This document shows positions 27,357 through 36,992 of a stretch of DNA of 64,000 nucleotides, one piece after another. The position numbers were made by a program, and so were the translations under genes. The stretch lies in NCBI GenBank assembly GCA_016713125.1, contig JADJPT010000013.1, positions 1-64,000 on the forward strand, given 5' to 3'. A model generated the notes under the pieces. That model worked only from the letters and a program-made list of their open reading frames with translations, made no database searches and had not been told where the DNA came from. Source of the DNA: Betaproteobacteria bacterium. GTDB taxonomy: Bacteria > Pseudomonadota > Gammaproteobacteria > Burkholderiales > SG8-39. The stretch's first letter is position 1; each line of letters opens with the position of its first letter.

Positions 27357-29895
27357 TCAGCCTGCGGATTTGCGACTTTCTTCCAGGTAGTTTCCGATCG
27401 CGTCGCGCACCGCGTCGAACTCCTCGCCGAGCGAACGCAACAGTCCCGCCGACTGCAGCTTGATCTCGCCGTCGGACAGATTCCCCATCGAGGTGCACAG
27501 CCGCGTCAGCCGCTCCGCACCCATGCTGGCCGCCGAACCCTTCATCGCATGCAACAGATTGCGGAACTCCGCGGTGTTGCGCGCCGCGAGCGCGAGCTCG
27601 ACCTTCTTCAGCAGCGCGAGGTTGTCGGCAGAGAACACGCCGAACAGCCGCTCGAGGAACTCGCGTCCGGAACCGAGTTCCTCGAGGTGGCCGAGCGTCT
27701 CGTGGTTGAGCACCTGCGCGGGCGCCAGCGCCGCGGCCGCCGGCGCGGACCGCGGCGCCACATGCGGGTGCGCCTGCGCACCAACAGCGGGCATCGGCGC
27801 GCCGACACCGCCGGCGTACTCCTGTATCGCCTCGAGCAGCCGCAGCGCCTCGACGGGCTTGGAGATGAAGGCATCGGCGCCCGCCTCCAGGCATTCGCGA
27901 CGCGCATCCGGGGTCACATCGGCCGAGAGCACCAGCACAGGCACGCGCTCCAGGCCGCGCCCCATCAGGCGGATGGCCTGCAAGGTCTCGATACCTCCCA
28001 TGCCCGGCATGTTGCGGTCGAGCAGCACGATGTCGTATTGCGCCTGATCGAGCGCATCGAGTGCGTCCTCTCCGTCGTTGACCGCGGTCACCGCGTGGCC
28101 GCCGCGCTCGAGGATACGGCTGATCACCTCGCGGTTGGTGGCGTTGTCGTCGGCCACCAGCACCCGCAGCTTTCGGCCGCCCGCACCGCGCTTGGCATAG
28201 TCCTCGAGGCGAACCACGCCTTCGTGCATGTCCTCCCCGGCCGAGACGGAATGCAGGACGTTGAACAACTGGCGTTTCTCGAACGGCAGTTCGAGCACCG
28301 CCGTGTAGCCGGCCGACAGCGCGGCAAAGCGCGGCAGATCCACGCCGCGCGCCGCGCACAGCACGGCCGGCGGCGCCGGGTTGGGCGCCGCCCGGCGGAA
28401 CTGTTGCGCGAGCTGTCGCCCTACGTTCTGGTCCGCCGCATACACCAGAGCGCTGTGGTACGGCTGCGCCAGGCTGATCTCCTCGGCCAGTCGCCGCGCC
28501 CCCTCCTCGACCGTGGCCACGGTCAGGGCCGACGCGCCCCATGACGCCAGCGCCTCGGCGATCGGTCCGGATTCCTCGCCCGGGAAACCGATCAGCAGCA
28601 CGCGCGCACCGCCCAGCTCGCCGCCGGTGGCGTCCGGCTGCTGGGGCTGCTTATCGAGCTCGACCTCGACCCAGAACGTGGTGCCCAGGCCGACCGCGCT
28701 CTCCAGGCCTATGCGTCCGCCCATCAGGTCGACCAGCTGCTTGGCGATCGTGGTGCCCAGACCCGTGCCGCCGAAGCGGCGCATGGTCGAGCGTTCGGCC
28801 TGCGTGAAGCTCTCGAAGATGCGCTTCTGCGCCTCGGGCGCGATGCCTATGCCGGTGTCGCGGATCGAGAACTTGAGCTGCACGCGACTATCGGTCTCGT
28901 CCTGCGCCGACACATGCACCGTGACGCTGCCGCGCTCTGTGAACTTGACCGCGTTCACCGCCAGGTTGATCAGGATCTGGCGCAGATGATGCGGGTCGCC
29001 GCGCACCGCCGGCGGCACCTGCGGCATGATCGATACCACGAACTCCACGCCCTTGGCCGCGGCCTGCGCGGAGATGATGCGGCAGGTGCTGTTGATCAGC
29101 GCGTGCAGGTCGAAATCGGTCTTGTCGAGTGAGAGCTTGCCGGCCTCGATCTTGGAGAAGTCCAGCACGTCCTCGACGAGACCGAGCATGACCTTGGAGG
29201 ATCCGCGCAGGGTCTGCAGCATGTCGGCCTGCTCGCGCGTGAGCTGCGTGTCGCGCAGCAGGTCGGACATGCCGATGATCGCGTTGAGCGGCGTGCGCAT
29301 CTCGTGGCTGACCACCGAAATGAAGCGGCGCTTGGCCTGGTTGGCGGCCTCGGCGTGCGCCAGCGCGTCGAACAGCTTGGTGACCAGCGAACGCACATAC
29401 AGGCTGAGCATGACCAGGCCGATCAGCAGGCCGATGCCGAACGAGCGGTGTTCGCGCCAGAAATCACTGAAGTACAGTACTGCGGAGAAGCCGGCGATCG
29501 ACAGGCCCAGTGCGTACACCAGGTAACGTGCGCCGAAACGGAAGCCGTTGGCCAGCGTGACCCAGACATAGACCAGGGAAGAAAGGCGCGCCGCGCTCAC
29601 CGAAGAACACCAGGCACCAGGTCAGCATGCCGATGTCGGCACAGGCGGCCAGCACGCGGCGCAATGGCGACACGCCCTCGTCGGCGAGGATGCGGCTGAA
29701 GATCAGCGCGGCCACCGCCAGATAGACGCCGAACACGTAGACATGCAATTCGTCCGAACGCAGCACCGCGTCGGGCAGCAGGTAGCCGAGGATGGAGGCG
29801 CCGATCACCACGCGCACGATTGCCTGCTCGTGTTCGGTGTCGGGACGCATGGCAAGCCGCGCCCGCAGCCGGCGGATCGGGTTCAACGGGTCCAT
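27357..29895 (-). CDS. rpfC: RpfC, hybrid sensor histidine kinase for DSF (one apparent 1-nt insertion)
   Basis: Membrane sensor of DSF that relays phosphate to RpfG. In order: a five-helix N-terminal sensor region with RpfC-like RPDTEHEQAIVRVVIGASIL and YVWVTLANGFRFGARYL; HisKA with SVVSHEMRTPLN (His ~197); HATPase_c (NAVKFTE, DTGIGI, FGGTGLGTTIAKQLV); a receiver with VLLDRNMPGMGG; and an HPt with LLHAMKGSAASMG. The frame is broken at 29576-29578. Removing one base of GGG reads GERGAPFFLVYVWVTL and gives about 845 residues. ATG 29895 overlaps the rpfG stop (TGATG). Confidence 0.9.
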
Positions 29896-30992
29896 CAGGA
29901 AGCGGGCTGCGCCGAGGAAGGATCGCCGAGTTCGCGCTGCACCCGGGCCACCTCTCCGGACGCACCTGCGAACGCTGCGACCAGGCGCGGATCGAAATGC
30001 AGCCCCTTCTGCGCGTCCAGATAGGCCAGCGCGTCGACGGTGCTCCAGGCCTTCTTGTAGGGACGCACTGCGGTCAGCGCATCGAACACGTCGGCCACCG
30101 CCACCACGCGCGCGCACAACGGGATATGGTCGCCGACCAGGCCGTTCGGATAGCCCGATCCGTCGTACTTCTCGTGGTGGCCGAGCGCGATCAACGCGCC
30201 CATGCGCACGTATTTGGACGCGCTGCCCTTGAGGATCTCGTGGCCGATCACCGGGTGCTTGCGCATGATGCCGAGCTCGGGCTCGTCGAGTCGCCCGGGC
30301 TTCAGCAGGATCTGGTCGGGAATGCCGATCTTGCCGATGTCGTGCAGGGGCGCGGCCAGCTCTATCGTCTCGGCTTCGTCGTGCGACAAGCCGATGGCGT
30401 CGGCGATCAGCCGCGAGTAGCGCGCCATGCGGATCAGGTGGTTGCCGGTTTCCTCGTCGCGGAACTCGCCGGCCCGCGCCAGGCGCAGCAGGGTCTCCTT
30501 CTCGCGCTCGCGGATCTCCTGCGTGGCGTCCTCGACCATGCCTTCGAGCAGGCGCTTCCTGTCCTCCAGCGCCAGGTGCTGGCGGCGCAGCGTGATCAGG
30601 TTGCGGCAGCGCGCCAGGCACTCGCGCGCATCGATGGGCTTGATCAGGAAATCGGTGATGCCCGCATCCAAGGCCGAATAGCGGATCTTGCGATCGTCAT
30701 GGACCGTGACCATGACCATCGGCACGTGCTCGTAACCGGGCAGGCTGCGCAACCGGCGCACGAACTCGATGCCGTCCATGTCGGGCATCGAGTAGTCCAC
30801 CAGCACCAGGTCGGCGATGTGCTTGGTGGCCCACAGCACGGCGTCGATCGGGCGCTCGAAAGGCTGCACGACGATGCGGTCGTCCAGCCCGCGCACCACC
30901 TGTTCGAGGATGGCGCGGCCGGTCGACTGGTCGTCGACGACGATGACCGTATTCTTGAGAGACGGCAGCATGTGGACCTGCGCCTTGTTCAT
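29895..30992 (-). CDS. rpfG: RpfG, REC-HD-GYP cyclic-di-GMP phosphodiesterase
   Basis: Response regulator that degrades c-di-GMP when phosphorylated by RpfC. The 365 residues contain an N-terminal receiver (VIVVDDQSTGRAIL, phospho-Asp in LVLVDYSMPDMDG), a coiled linker, and an HD-GYP domain with LAAPLHDIGKIGIPDQIL and ALGHHEKYDGSGYPNGL. All catalytic residues seem present. It leads the operon rpfG-rpfC-HDO, with GGAGA ahead of the ATG, and the gene pair is coupled by TGATG. Xanthomonas has the same partners but a different local order. Confidence 0.93.
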   Translation of the reverse strand: MNKAQVHMLPSLKNTVIVVDDQSTGRAILEQVVRGLDDRIVVQPFERPIDAVLWATKHIADLVLVDYSMPDMDGIEFVRRLRSLPGYEHVPMVMVTVHDDRKIRYSALDAGITDFLIKPIDARECLARCRNLITLRRQHLALEDRKRLLEGMVEDATQEIREREKETLLRLARAGEFRDEETGNHLIRMARYSRLIADAIGLSHDEAETIELAAPLHDIGKIGIPDQILLKPGRLDEPELGIMRKHPVIGHEILKGSASKYVRMGALIALGHHEKYDGSGYPNGLVGDHIPLCARVVAVADVFDALTAVRPYKKAWSTVDALAYLDAQKGLHFDPRLVAAFAGASGEVARVQRELGDPSSAQPAS

Positions 30993-31190
30993 GGGTTGTC
31001 TCCGTCCGCCGGAACGGGCAAGACTACGCCGCGACTCCGGGCGTGTCCAGCAAGTGCTTGCGGATACAGGATATTTCGGACGAATTGGACAATCGGAACG
31101 TTTCGCCTCGCAGCCGCATCCGGTACCCGCATGCGTGACTTAACGGCCGGCGCCGGGGAATCTTGAGCGGACTGCGATCTTTGGGAGGGG

Positions 31191-31276
31191 TGGTGCCGGA
31201 AAAGGGACTCGAACCCTTACGATGATTAGTCGGCGGATTTTGAGTCCGCTGCGTCTACCAATTCCGCCATTCCGGC
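31191..31276 (-). tRNA. tRNA-Leu (anticodon CAA)
   Basis: On the minus strand the 5' end is GCCGGAATGGCGGAATTGG and the acceptor stem pairs with TTCCGGCA, followed by an encoded CCA. The anticodon arm is GCGGA-CTCAAAA-TCCGC, giving anticodon CAA (reads UUG). A class II variable arm and a GGTTCGAGTCC T-arm are present. It is 86 nt including CCA. A possible -10 (GATAAT, 31292-31287) lies 10 nt upstream. Confidence 0.96.
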
Positions 31277-31286
31277 GCGGGGCGTG

Positions 31287-31292
31287 ATTATC
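31287..31292 (-). promoter_or_regulatory. Candidate -10 element for tRNA-Leu
   Basis: GATAAT on the minus strand ends 10 nt before the tRNA 5' end. No convincing -35 hexamer is seen. Confidence 0.35.
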
Positions 31293-31357
31293 GCGGAGTT
31301 CCGGCGGCGCGCATAGCGTCCGCTGCGCGGCCCGCGGGACGGCCGCGCGCCGCCCTC

Positions 31358-31363
31358 TATAAT
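31358..31363 (+). promoter_or_regulatory. Perfect -10 hexamer ahead of queA
   Basis: TATAAT lies 9 nt before the queA ATG at 31373, predicting a transcript with about 2-4 nt of leader. A -35 match is poor. Confidence 0.4.
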
Positions 31364-31372
31364 CCGGGCCCC

Positions 31373-32398
31373 ATGCGCGTTTCCGAATTCGACTACTCCC
31401 TGCCCGCGGACCTGATCGCCCAGCATCCGCCGGCCGAGCGCCGCGCGAGCCGGTTGCTGCATCTGGACGCGCCGGCCGGTGCCTTGCGCGACCTGCGCTT
31501 CGCCGACCTGCCGGCGCTGGTCGGCCCGCGCGACGTGGTGGTGCTCAACGACACGCGCGTGGTCAAGGCGCGGCTGACGGCGCAGAAGTCCAGCGGCGGC
31601 CGCCTGGAGGTGTTCGTCGAGCGCATCGAGGACGAGTACGAGGCGCTGGCGCTGATCCGCGCCAGCAAGACGCCGCGCCCCGGCAGCGAGATCCTGATCG
31701 ACGGCACGGTGCGCGCCACCGTCCTCGAACGCCAGGGCGAGTTCCACCGCCTGCGCTTCGCCGCGCCGGTGGCGTCGGTGCTCGATGCGCACGGCGCGCT
31801 GCCTTTGCCGCCTTACATCACGCATGCGCCCGACGGCCGGGACATGGAACGCTACCAGACGGTATATGCGTCGCGCCCCGGCGCGGTCGCCGCCCCCACC
31901 GCCGGGCTGCACTTCGACCAGCCCATGCTGGCGGCGCTGGAGTCGGCCGGCACGCGGCTCGCGCGCGTGACCCTGCACGTGGGCGCCGGCACCTTCCAGC
32001 CGGTCAAGTCCGACACCATCGAAGGGCACCGCATGCACAGCGAGCGATACGAAGTGCCGCAGGCCACGGTCGACGCCATCGCCGCCGCGCGCGCGGCCGG
32101 CGGGCGCGTGCTGGCGGTCGGCACCACGGCACTGCGCTCGCTGGAAAGCGCGGCGCGCGGCGGCGCCCTGCAGGCGAGCAGCGGGGAAACCGACCTGTTC
32201 ATCACCCCGGGCTACGCGTTCCGCGTGGTGGACCGGCTGCTGACCAACTTCCACCTGCCGCGCTCGACGCTGCTGATGCTGGTCTCGGCGTTCGCCGGCG
32301 TGGACGCGATCCGCCGCGCCTATGCGCACGCGGTGGCACAGCGTTACCGCTTCTTCTCCTACGGCGATGCCATGCTGATCGAACGGGCCGCCGCATGA
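31373..32398 (+). CDS. queA: S-adenosylmethionine:tRNA ribosyltransferase-isomerase
   Basis: Converts preQ1 in tRNA to epoxyqueuosine using the ribosyl part of SAM. It is complete at 341 residues. It begins MRVSEFDYSLPADLIAQHPP and has DVVVLNDTRVVKARL, YQTVYASRPGAVAAPTAGLHF, HVGAGTFQPVK and LLTNFHLPRSTLLMLVSAF. tgt follows 10 bp downstream, the usual queuosine pair, and then yajC-secDF as in many proteobacteria. Confidence 0.96.
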   Translation: MRVSEFDYSLPADLIAQHPPAERRASRLLHLDAPAGALRDLRFADLPALVGPRDVVVLNDTRVVKARLTAQKSSGGRLEVFVERIEDEYEALALIRASKTPRPGSEILIDGTVRATVLERQGEFHRLRFAAPVASVLDAHGALPLPPYITHAPDGRDMERYQTVYASRPGAVAAPTAGLHFDQPMLAALESAGTRLARVTLHVGAGTFQPVKSDTIEGHRMHSERYEVPQATVDAIAAARAAGGRVLAVGTTALRSLESAARGGALQASSGETDLFITPGYAFRVVDRLLTNFHLPRSTLLMLVSAFAGVDAIRRAYAHAVAQRYRFFSYGDAMLIERAAA

Positions 32399-32408
32399 AG
32401 GCTCCGGC

Positions 32409-33560
32409 ATGAAGTTCAGCGTCCTGAAAACCGACGGCGCGGCACGGCGCGGCTTGCTCGAACTCGCGCATGGCCCGGTGCAAACGCCGGTGTTCATGCC
32501 GGTGGGCACCTACGGCTCGGTCAAGGCCATGTCGCCGGTCGAACTGCGCGAGGTCGGCGCCCAGGTGGTGCTCGGCAACACCTTCCACCTCTGGTTGCGG
32601 CCGGGCCTGGACGTGGTCGAGAAGCACGGCGGCCTGCACCGCTTCATGGGCTGGGACGGCCCCATCCTCACCGATTCGGGCGGATTCCAGGTGTTCAGCC
32701 TGGGCGCCATGCGCAAGATCTCCGAGGACGGCGTGCGCTTCGCATCGCCGATCAACGGCGACAAGCTGCTGCTCACGCCCGAGGAATCGATGCGCATCCA
32801 GCGCGTGCTCAATTCCGACATCGTCATGATCTTCGACGAATGCACCCCGTTCCCCGCCACCGAGCGCGAGGCGGCCGATTCGATGCGCCTTTCGCTGCGC
32901 TGGGCCGAGCGCTCGAAGCGCGCCCATGCGGGCAACCCGAACGCCCTGTTCGGGATCGTGCAGGGCGGCATGCACGAGGCGCTGCGCGACGAATCGCTGG
33001 CCGGCCTGGAGGCGATCGGCTTCGACGGCTACGCGATCGGCGGGCTGTCGGTCGGCGAGCCCAAGCAGGACATGCGGCGCATCCGCGCGCACGTCGCGCC
33101 GCGCCTGCCCGCGGACAAGCCGCGCTACCTGATGGGCGTGGGCACGCCCGAGGACCTGATCGAGTCGGTGGTGGACGGCGTGGACATGTTCGACTGCGTG
33201 CTGCCCACCCGCAACGCGAGAAACGGCTGGCTGTTCACGCGCCACGGCGACGTCAAGATCAGGAATGCCGTGCACCGCGACGATACCGCTCCGCTCGACC
33301 CGGACTGCGGCTGCTACTGCTGCCGCAACTTCTCGCGCGCCTACCTGCACCACCTGCAGCGCGCCAACGAGATCCTCGGCGCACGCCTGAACACCATCCA
33401 CAACCTCTGGTACTACCAGGAACTGATGGCCGAGTTGCGCGCGGCGATCGAGGCCGGCGACCTGGCGCAGACCGCAACCCGCCTGCTGGCTGCGCGCCGC
33501 CGCCTGCGCGAAGAGCGCATCGACGCCAGCCCGGAACCGCCCCGGCAAGCACCCGGCTGA
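32409..33560 (+). CDS. tgt: tRNA-guanine transglycosylase
   Basis: Exchanges guanine for preQ1 at position 34 of Asn, Asp, His and Tyr tRNAs. The 383 residues show TPVFMPVGTYGSVKAMSP, the substrate-binding ILTDSGGFQVFSL, the nucleophile region MGVGTPEDLIESVVDGVDMFDCVLPTR, and the zinc site DCGCYCCRNFSRAYLHHL. The length and motifs are standard for bacterial Tgt. The upstream ATG 32401-region overlap with the queA end is short, and ATG 32409 is the natural start. Confidence 0.96.
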   Translation: MKFSVLKTDGAARRGLLELAHGPVQTPVFMPVGTYGSVKAMSPVELREVGAQVVLGNTFHLWLRPGLDVVEKHGGLHRFMGWDGPILTDSGGFQVFSLGAMRKISEDGVRFASPINGDKLLLTPEESMRIQRVLNSDIVMIFDECTPFPATEREAADSMRLSLRWAERSKRAHAGNPNALFGIVQGGMHEALRDESLAGLEAIGFDGYAIGGLSVGEPKQDMRRIRAHVAPRLPADKPRYLMGVGTPEDLIESVVDGVDMFDCVLPTRNARNGWLFTRHGDVKIRNAVHRDDTAPLDPDCGCYCCRNFSRAYLHHLQRANEILGARLNTIHNLWYYQELMAELRAAIEAGDLAQTATRLLAARRRLREERIDASPEPPRQAPG

Positions 33561-33584
33561 AGCCGAGGGCGGATTCACGCAAGC

Positions 33585-33593
33585 TGCTATAAT
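33585..33593 (+). promoter_or_regulatory. Extended -10 promoter for yajC-secD-secF
   Basis: TGC-TATAAT combines a perfect -10 hexamer with the extended TGn. It lies in the 68-bp gap after tgt and predicts a leader of about 30 nt to the yajC start. No strong -35 is visible. Confidence 0.5.
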
Positions 33594-33628
33594 TCTTCGC
33601 TTTTTCCAGATTCTTCCAGGAGTTTCCA

Positions 33629-33961
33629 GTGCTGATTTCATCCGCTTTTGCGCAAGCCCCGGCCGCCGGCGGCGGCGACGCCGGCTTCATGGGCCTGCTG
33701 CCCATCATCCTGATGTTCGTGCTGCTGTATTTCCTGATGATCCGACCGCAGATGAAGCGCGCCAAGGAACACAAGGTCATGCTCGAGGGCCTGCAGAAGG
33801 GCGACGAGGTGATCACCGCCGGCGGCGTGCTCGGCCGCATCACCAAGCTCACCGACGCCTACGTGACGATCGAGATCGCCGCGAACACCGAGATCAGCGT
33901 GCAGAAGGCCGCCGTGCAGACCCTGCTTCCCAAGGGCACGCTGAAGTCCGTCCAGTCATGA
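33629..33961 (+). CDS. yajC: Sec translocon accessory protein YajC
   Basis: A single-pass membrane protein that associates with SecDF-YidC. The 110 residues start from GTG (VLISSAFAQAPAAGGGD) behind CCAGGAG. A single membrane helix follows (LLPIILMFVLLYFLMIRPQMKR), then the typical cytoplasmic segment LQKGDEVITAGGVLGRITKL. secD begins 40 bp downstream. Confidence 0.95.
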   Translation: MLISSAFAQAPAAGGGDAGFMGLLPIILMFVLLYFLMIRPQMKRAKEHKVMLEGLQKGDEVITAGGVLGRITKLTDAYVTIEIAANTEISVQKAAVQTLLPKGTLKSVQS

Positions 33962-34001
33962 CCCGCCGGCCCGTACGGGCCGCCACCTGCGCAGGCCATC
34001 C

Positions 34002-35861
34002 GTGAACCGTTTCCCCACCTGGAAGTACGCGCTCGTCGCGATCGTCGTCGCGCTGGGCTTCCTCTACACGCTGCCGAACTTCTTCGGCGAGTCGCCCGCG
34101 GTGCAGGTCTCCAGCGCGCGCGTCACCGTCAAGGTCGATGCCGGCGTGCTCGGCCGCGCAGAGGACGCCCTGAAGAAGGCCAACGTGGCCTACTCGGCCG
34201 CGGCGCTCGACGGCGCCAGCGTGCGCATGCGGTTCGCCGACACCGACACGCAGCTGAAGGCCAAGGACCTGATCACCCAGGCGCTCAACCCGGATCCGGC
34301 CAACCCCAGCTACGTCGTGGCGCTCAACCTGCTGTCCTCCTCGCCGACCTGGCTGACCGCCATCAACGCCCTGCCCATGTATCTGGGCCTGGACCTGCGC
34401 GGCGGCGTGCACTTCCTGCTGCAGGTGGACATGCAGGCCGCGGTCACCAAGCGCCTGGAGAGCCTGGCCGGCGACGCGCGCAGCCAGCTGCGCGACAAGA
34501 ACATCCGCCATTCGGGCATCACGCGCGAGGGCCAGACCATCCGCGTGCGCTTTCGCGATGCCGACGCGCGCGAGAAGGCCAAGCGCGTGATCCAGGACGG
34601 CATCGCCGACCTCGCGCTCACCGAGAGCCAGGACGGCGAGGAGTTCCGCCTCACGGCGACCATCAAGCCCGAGGCGGTCAAGCGCACCCAGGATTACGCG
34701 CTCAAGCAGAACATCACCACCCTGCACAACCGCATCAACGAGCTCGGCGTCGCCGAGCCGGTGATCCAGCAGCAGGGCGCCGACCGCATCGTCGTGCAGC
34801 TGCCCGGCGTACAGGACACCGCCAAGGCCAAGGACATCCTGGGCCGCACCGCCAGCCTCGAGATCCGCATGGTCGACGAGGAGCGCATGAACGCCGATAC
34901 GCTCGCCGCGGCGGCGCGCGGCGAGGTGCCGTTCGGCACCGAGTACTACGTGGAGAGGAACGGCGCGCCCATCCTGGTCAGGAAGCAGGTGGTGCTGACC
35001 GGCGACCGCCTGACCGACGCCCAGCCCGGCTTCGACTCGCAGACCCAGGAGCCCGCCGTGCACCTGACCCTGGACGGTCCGGGTGCGCGCATCTTCAAGG
35101 ACGTCACTCGCGAAAGCGTGGGCAAGCGCATGGCCATCCTGCTGATCGAGAAAGGCCGCGGCGAGGTCATCACCGCGCCGGTGATCCGGTCCGAGATCGG
35201 CGGCGGTCGCGTGCAGATCTCCGGCCGCATGAGCACCACCGAGGCCAACGACACCGCGCTGCTGCTGCGCGCCGGCTCGCTGGCCGCGCCGATGGAAATC
35301 GTCGAGGAGCGCACGGTCGGCCCCAGCCTGGGCAAGGACAACATCGAGAAGGGCTTCAACTCGACGAAATGGGGATTCCTCGCCATCGTCGTGTTCATGT
35401 CCGTCTACTACGCGATCTTCGGCCTGATCTCTTCCGTTGCGCTGGCCGCCAACCTGCTGTTCCTGGTGGCCCTGCTGTCGCTGCTGCAGGCCACGCTGAC
35501 CCTGCCCGGCATCGCCGCCATCGCGCTGACCCTGGGCATGGCCATCGACGCCAACGTGCTGATCAACGAGCGCATCCGCGAGGAAATCCGCGGCGGCGCG
35601 ACGCCGCAGGCGGCCATCTCGGCCGGCTACGAGCGCGCCTTCGGCACCATCCTCGACTCCAACATCACCACGCTGATCGCCGGCCTCGCGCTGCTGATCT
35701 TCGGCTCCGGCCCGGTACGCGGCTTCGCCGTCGTCCACTGCCTGGGCATCATGACCTCGATGTTCTCGGCCGTCACGGTATCGCGTGCCCTGGTCAACCT
35801 CGCCTACGGCCACCGCCGACGGGTGCAGAAGCTGTCGATCGGCGACACGGCGTGGAAATGA
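34002..35861 (+). CDS. secD: Protein translocase subunit SecD
   Basis: Inner-membrane partner of SecF that uses the proton gradient to complete protein export. The 619 residues, starting from GTG, show MYLGLDLRGGVHFLLQVD, the periplasmic P1 region, and the C-terminal six-helix RND-type membrane unit. That unit contains LTLPGIAAIALTLGMAIDANVLINERIREE. Its length matches betaproteobacterial SecD. secF starts 36 bp later. Confidence 0.96.
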   Translation: MNRFPTWKYALVAIVVALGFLYTLPNFFGESPAVQVSSARVTVKVDAGVLGRAEDALKKANVAYSAAALDGASVRMRFADTDTQLKAKDLITQALNPDPANPSYVVALNLLSSSPTWLTAINALPMYLGLDLRGGVHFLLQVDMQAAVTKRLESLAGDARSQLRDKNIRHSGITREGQTIRVRFRDADAREKAKRVIQDGIADLALTESQDGEEFRLTATIKPEAVKRTQDYALKQNITTLHNRINELGVAEPVIQQQGADRIVVQLPGVQDTAKAKDILGRTASLEIRMVDEERMNADTLAAAARGEVPFGTEYYVERNGAPILVRKQVVLTGDRLTDAQPGFDSQTQEPAVHLTLDGPGARIFKDVTRESVGKRMAILLIEKGRGEVITAPVIRSEIGGGRVQISGRMSTTEANDTALLLRAGSLAAPMEIVEERTVGPSLGKDNIEKGFNSTKWGFLAIVVFMSVYYAIFGLISSVALAANLLFLVALLSLLQATLTLPGIAAIALTLGMAIDANVLINERIREEIRGGATPQAAISAGYERAFGTILDSNITTLIAGLALLIFGSGPVRGFAVVHCLGIMTSMFSAVTVSRALVNLAYGHRRRVQKLSIGDTAWK

Positions 35862-35896
35862 GCCCGGCGACGCACGCGGCCAAAGGAAACTGAAAC

Positions 35897-36841
35897 ATGG
35901 AATTCTTCAAGATCCGGCGCACCATCCCGTTCATGCGCCATGCGCTGGTGTTCAACATCATTTCGTTGATCACCTTCCTGCTGGCGGTGTTCTTCCTTGC
36001 CACCAAGGGCCTGCACTACTCGGTGGAGTTCACCGGCGGCACGGTCATCGAGGTCAGCTACAAGGAAGGCGCCGACGTCGACCGCATCCGCGGCGCCCTC
36101 GAGAAAGCCGGCTACAAGGACACCGCGGTGCAGAACTTCGGCTCCTCGCGCGACGTGCTGATCCGCATGCCGCTGGTGCAGGGGCAGTCCAGCGCCGACC
36201 TGTCGCAGAAGGTCATCGCCACGCTGCAGGCCGAGAACAAGGAGGCCGAGTTGCGCCGCGTCGAGTTCGTCGGCCCGCAGGTGGGCCGCGAACTGGCCGA
36301 GAACGGCGCCCTGGCCCTGCTGATCGTGTCGATCGGCATCGTGCTCTATCTGGCGCTGCGCTTCGAGTGGAAATTCGGGCTTTCGGCCATCATCGCCAAC
36401 CTGCACGACGTGATCATCATCCTGGGCTTCTTCGCCCTGTTCCAGTGGGAATTCTCGCTGCCCGTGCTGGCCGCCGTGCTGGCGGTGCTCGGCTATTCGG
36501 TCAACGAATCGGTGGTGGTGTTCGACCGGGTGCGCGAGAACTTCCGCAAGATGCGCAAGGCTTCCACGCCCGAGGTGATCGACGCGGCGATCACCGGCAC
36601 CATCTCGCGCACCATCATCACGCACGGCAGCACGCAGATCATGGTCACCACCATGCTGATCTTCGGCGGCCCGGCGCTGCACTACTTTGCGCTGGCGCTG
36701 ACCATCGGCATCTGCTTCGGCATCTACTCGTCGGTGCTGGTCGCCAGCCCGCTGCTGATGTGGCTCAAGGTCGACCGTTCGCAGTTCGTGAAGGTCAAGA
36801 AGGCCCGCAGCGACGACGAAAACGACGGCGCGGTTGTTTGA
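35897..36841 (+). CDS. secF: Protein translocase subunit SecF
   Basis: Partner of SecD. The 314 residues begin MEFFKIRRTIPFMRHALVFN, with helix 1, the D/GGT motif YSVEFTGGTVIEVSY, and the membrane motif VLGYSVNESVVVFDRVRENFRKM. The TGA at 36839-36841 is inside the left arm of a long hairpin (36832-36862), so transcription may end immediately after the coding region. Confidence 0.96.
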   Translation: MEFFKIRRTIPFMRHALVFNIISLITFLLAVFFLATKGLHYSVEFTGGTVIEVSYKEGADVDRIRGALEKAGYKDTAVQNFGSSRDVLIRMPLVQGQSSADLSQKVIATLQAENKEAELRRVEFVGPQVGRELAENGALALLIVSIGIVLYLALRFEWKFGLSAIIANLHDVIIILGFFALFQWEFSLPVLAAVLAVLGYSVNESVVVFDRVRENFRKMRKASTPEVIDAAITGTISRTIITHGSTQIMVTTMLIFGGPALHYFALALTIGICFGIYSSVLVASPLLMWLKVDRSQFVKVKKARSDDENDGAVV

Positions 36842-36862
36842 CCCCTTCGGGATCAAACAACC
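36832..36862. terminator. Long hairpin overlapping the secF stop
   Basis: GGTTGTTTGA and TCAAACAACC pair over 10 bp; after one C-A mismatch, CCC pairs with GGG around a TTC loop. There is no U tract, so it is either a Rho-assisted or bidirectional terminator, or a 3'-end stabiliser, between convergent secF and the spermidine-synthase-like gene. Confidence 0.5.
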
Positions 36863-36879
36863 GAGGGCAAGTCACGAAT

Positions 36880-36901
36880 GGGGGAACCCTACGGTTCCCC
36901 C
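36880..36901. terminator. Second hairpin between convergent genes
   Basis: GGGGGAACC-CTAC-GGTTCCCCC is a perfect 9-bp stem with a 4-nt loop, 39 bp past the secF stop and 92 bp before the end of the opposing gene. It works in either orientation. No T-rich tail is present. Confidence 0.45.
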
Positions 36902-36992
36902 ATGCCCCCTCCCCGACCTGAAACGGATCAAGCGAACGCCCTGCGCCCCGCTCTTTCGATATCCAGACCCTCGTCCGGTATCCGACGGCGCC

